Shown piece by piece: positions 5,264 to 7,591 of a stretch of 7,591 bases of DNA. Made by a program: the position numbers and the translations under genes. Positions within the stretch are counted from its first letter, which is position 1, and each line of letters begins with the position of its first letter. The notes below the pieces were generated by a model, which was not told the DNA's origin, did not search any database, and saw nothing but the letters and a program-made list of their open reading frames with translations. Origin of the DNA: Thermoanaerobaculaceae bacterium (lineage in GTDB: Bacteria > Acidobacteriota > Thermoanaerobaculia > Thermoanaerobaculales > Thermoanaerobaculaceae); the NCBI GenBank assembly GCA_022865555.1, contig JALHTD010000241.1:1-7591 (forward strand). The letters run 5' to 3'.

Positions 5264-7528
5264 ATGAGGCGGGCGTGCGGAATCCTCCTGATTTTGGTCC
5301 TCGCGCTGGCCTTGGCGACGCGGTTGGCCAACGCCCCGGGAGTCTTCGTCGGCGGACAGGTCCTGATCTGGGACGAGGACAGCGCATATCACTGGCACCG
5401 CTCGTCTCTGGCGGCCGAGCGTTTCCCAAAGGTGCACACCTTCGATAGCTACACCAACTTCCCAACTGGCGCTCGTCTGATGTGGCCTATCGGCTTCGAT
5501 CTGGCACTCGCCACTCTCATTCGGCTCGTGGCTCTCGTGAGCGGAGGCCACGTCCGGCCCGAGGTCGTGGGCGTCATCTTTGACCCGCTCCTCGGCGTGC
5601 TCTCGGTCCTTGCGATCTACCTGCTCGGGCGCGAACTGGGCGGACGCGCCGCGGGCATTGCCAGCGCGGCAATCGCGGCAGTGCTGCCGATTCTCACCGG
5701 TTACTCCATGGTGGGCCGGGTTGACCACCACGCCATCGAGCCAGCGCTTGTGGCGTTTCCACTGGCCCTGTTGGTACGGGCAATGCGAACGGACTCGGTC
5801 CGAGCGCGCAACCGGCTCGGCAGCGGCCTCGGCCTGGTGCTGTCGGCTAGCATCGGGGTCTGGCCGGGATCGCTGGGCGCGGCTGTGCTGGTGGCGGCGT
5901 CCGTGGGCTTGGTCGCACTGTGGCCGCCCGAGGGTCGCGAGACGGGCGTGCTCGTTCGCCTCGGGAGGCGTGTCTTTGGCGTGGCCGCAGTGGCGGTGCT
6001 GCCGGTCGTTCTGATCCACCCGTGGGCGGTGGGTGGGAGCTTCGCGTACTTCGCGCCCTCGTTGCTCCAACCACTGGTGTTCGCCTGCGCGTGGCTGAGC
6101 TTCGCCCTGGCCGGCCTTGCCGTGCGCCGCTGGCCGGGGAGGAGAGATGCCCTGACCGTCGTGGTGGTGTCGGTTCCGGTGGCGGCGGTCGCGGTCGCGG
6201 TGGTGCTGGCGTCAACGATGTGTGACACGGCCCACGCCGTCCTCGGCTACCTCGGTCGCGGCGATGTCCAGATCAGCCAGGTGTTCGAGTCGTACCCTCT
6301 GCTGAGCTCCGGGTGGGGCACGGCGGCGCAACAGTACGGCATCATCGCCTTCGGCTTTCCGATACTCCTCTCCGCCCTCGTATTTCGGGTGTTTCACGGC
6401 ACCTCCTTGGGCCGGATGGTCGCGCGGGCGGTCCTGCCGTGGTTCGTGGTCGCCGCGGCGATGGCCCTCGAGCAGGTTCGCCTCGGCTCGCAGTTTGCCC
6501 CGATCTGGTGCGCGCTGTGGGGCGCGGCCTGGGCGCACGCCGCCCGCGCGTTCGAGCAGAGATTCGGCCATCCACGCACGGTCTGGCTCGGCGCGGTCCT
6601 CGTCGGAGTGGTGATCATGGCGCCCACGCTGCGTCTGCACCGGCCGATGCGGTTTCCCCCGCAGGCGGAGCTTGTGCGCACCCGCGACGCGCTGGCGTGG
6701 TTGCGCGAGAAGGCTGTAAGCCCGGGCGATGTGAGGCAACCGGAGGTGCGGCCCCGCTTTGGGGTGATGAGCCGCTGGGAGTGGGGCAACTGGCTGATCA
6801 CCGAGGCGCACCATGCCAACATTGCCAACCCCTTCGCGCAGGCCGAGGTTCACCTTCGGGGCGTTCGGGAAGCCGCTGCGTTCTTTCTCGGCACCGATCC
6901 GGCAGAAGCGGTGCGAGAGCTCGAGCGCCTGAAGGCACGCTACGTGCTGGTCACGCCGGTATTCAACGATGTGGAAAACGTCGCCCGCCACTTGGGTCAG
7001 CGAGCAGCAAACCTCGTCGACGCGCCGGCCGGCTCGTCCCCGCGTCCCAGCGAGGCGTTCGCCTGGACGATGAACAGCCGACTGCTCATCTTCGACGGAC
7101 TTGAGCTCCGCCTCGAGGGTCAGGCGCTGCCGCCATTGCGACGCCTTCGGCTCGACTTCGAGTCGTCATCAGAGGGCGAAGAGCCGAGCTGGCACGGCAG
7201 CTTCTGCAAGGTGTTCGAGCTTGTTCCTGGGGCAACGGTGGAGGGGACGGCTGCTGCCGGGCAGCCGGTCGACCTGCTGCTGTACCTGGTGACCAACCGC
7301 GGCCGGCACCTCACGTACCACGACCAGACTCTCGCCGATGCACTAGGGCGGTTCGAGTTCCTCGTTCCCTATGCGACCGATGGAGGCGGCGGGGCCGTGC
7401 GGGCGCTCGGGTCCTGTCGGATTGTCGCTTCGGGAAGACCGGCGGATGTGGCGGTGTCGGAGGCCGACGTGAAGGGGGGAAGGACGATCCACGTCGAGCC
7501 CCAGGGGCTGACTCAACGCGGTCGGTAG
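5264..7528 (+). CDS. STT3/PglB-type (GT66-like) oligosaccharyltransferase, membrane protein
   Basis: A 754-residue GT-C fold protein: about 13 hydrophobic helices to roughly residue 458, then a soluble, presumably periplasmic C-terminal domain. STT3/AglB/PglB enzymes move a lipid-linked glycan onto Asn of N-X-S/T in extracytoplasmic proteins. The first loop carries WDEDSAYHWHR (36-46), giving metal-site candidates D37/D39, then NFPTGARLMWP (65-75). GRVDHHAIEP (151-160) has the DHH-type second acidic motif (D154). ISQVFESYPLL (337-347) supplies E342 where TIxE/SVSE Glu is expected. SRWEWGNW (503-510) sits at the WWDYG position, but as RWEWG. A beta-rich tail (VPGATVEGTA, GRFEFLVPYAT) follows. 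ATG 5264 is chosen because a membrane helix begins just after MRRAC; GTG 5219 would add 15 residues from the structured leader. No Shine-Dalgarno is clear. It could instead act on another acceptor, as no other glycosylation gene is in view. Confidence 0.8.
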   Translation: MRRACGILLILVLALALATRLANAPGVFVGGQVLIWDEDSAYHWHRSSLAAERFPKVHTFDSYTNFPTGARLMWPIGFDLALATLIRLVALVSGGHVRPEVVGVIFDPLLGVLSVLAIYLLGRELGGRAAGIASAAIAAVLPILTGYSMVGRVDHHAIEPALVAFPLALLVRAMRTDSVRARNRLGSGLGLVLSASIGVWPGSLGAAVLVAASVGLVALWPPEGRETGVLVRLGRRVFGVAAVAVLPVVLIHPWAVGGSFAYFAPSLLQPLVFACAWLSFALAGLAVRRWPGRRDALTVVVVSVPVAAVAVAVVLASTMCDTAHAVLGYLGRGDVQISQVFESYPLLSSGWGTAAQQYGIIAFGFPILLSALVFRVFHGTSLGRMVARAVLPWFVVAAAMALEQVRLGSQFAPIWCALWGAAWAHAARAFEQRFGHPRTVWLGAVLVGVVIMAPTLRLHRPMRFPPQAELVRTRDALAWLREKAVSPGDVRQPEVRPRFGVMSRWEWGNWLITEAHHANIANPFAQAEVHLRGVREAAAFFLGTDPAEAVRELERLKARYVLVTPVFNDVENVARHLGQRAANLVDAPAGSSPRPSEAFAWTMNSRLLIFDGLELRLEGQALPPLRRLRLDFESSSEGEEPSWHGSFCKVFELVPGATVEGTAAAGQPVDLLLYLVTNRGRHLTYHDQTLADALGRFEFLVPYATDGGGGAVRALGSCRIVASGRPADVAVSEADVKGGRTIHVEPQGLTQRGR

Positions 7529-7567
7529 GGCGTCCACACCCTGGTGCTGCCTGTCCCTGCGAGGGGG

Positions 7568-7573
7568 TACAAT
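7568..7573 (+). promoter_or_regulatory. Possible -10 element for the next gene downstream
   Basis: TACAAT (5 of 6 to consensus) stands out in the 63-bp GC-rich stretch after the STT3-like gene. No convincing -35 is seen 16-18 bp upstream, and the gene it would serve lies beyond the window. No terminator hairpin was recognised between 7529 and 7567. Confidence 0.25.
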
Positions 7574-7591
7574 CCGCTCTCCACGCCCCGG

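Noticed and set aside
4997..6070. 357-codon minus-strand frame across the glmS/STT3 gap
   Set aside because: The peptide is highly charged and low in hydrophobic residues, with no motif, and overlaps the STT3-like membrane helices. It is judged a shadow.

Overview
This is a GC-rich (roughly two-thirds G+C), densely coded bacterial window in which every convincing gene lies on the + strand. It reads like a member of the former Deltaproteobacteria (Myxococcota/Desulfobacterota type). The main reason is a recombination gene pair (ybaB tail, recR) followed directly by an mglB-mglA polarity module that closely resembles the Myxococcus xanthus pair as I know it. A short GlmU and an STT3-family membrane protein fit that placement but do not prove it. 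The taxon is an inference.

Layout. Positions 1-107 hold the C-terminal tail of a YbaB/EbfC nucleoid-associated protein, overlapping recR (107-706) by one base. After 50 bp come mglB (757-1251) and mglA (1248-1832), overlapping by ATGA. The mglA stop codon starts a perfect 31-bp palindrome (1830-1860), which runs into a REP-like hairpin element (to about 1910). Next are a GlmU-like uridylyltransferase that lacks most of its acetyltransferase domain (1964-2944), a 206-bp spacer with a sigma-54-like promoter and a short heptamer repeat, and full-length glmS (3151-4971). A 292-bp spacer with a potentially structured leader precedes a 754-residue GT-C/STT3 oligosaccharyltransferase-like protein (5264-7528). 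The last 63 bp are non-coding and contain a -10-like TACAAT.

How the genes relate. RecR and YbaB belong to recombination and nucleoid biology. MglA (a small Ras-like GTPase) and MglB (its roadblock-domain GAP) set cell polarity. GlmS and GlmU bracket the route from fructose-6-phosphate to UDP-GlcNAc, the precursor for peptidoglycan, LPS and glycans. The STT3-like protein would use lipid-linked glycans made from such sugars, but no other glycosylation gene is visible, so a functional link rests on proximity alone.

No CRISPR array, tRNA, rRNA, insertion sequence or phage gene was seen. The most noteworthy items are the C-terminally short GlmU, the STT3-like protein with a divergent RWEWG in place of WWDYG, the palindrome/REP block after mglA, and the candidate sigma-54 promoter of glmS.
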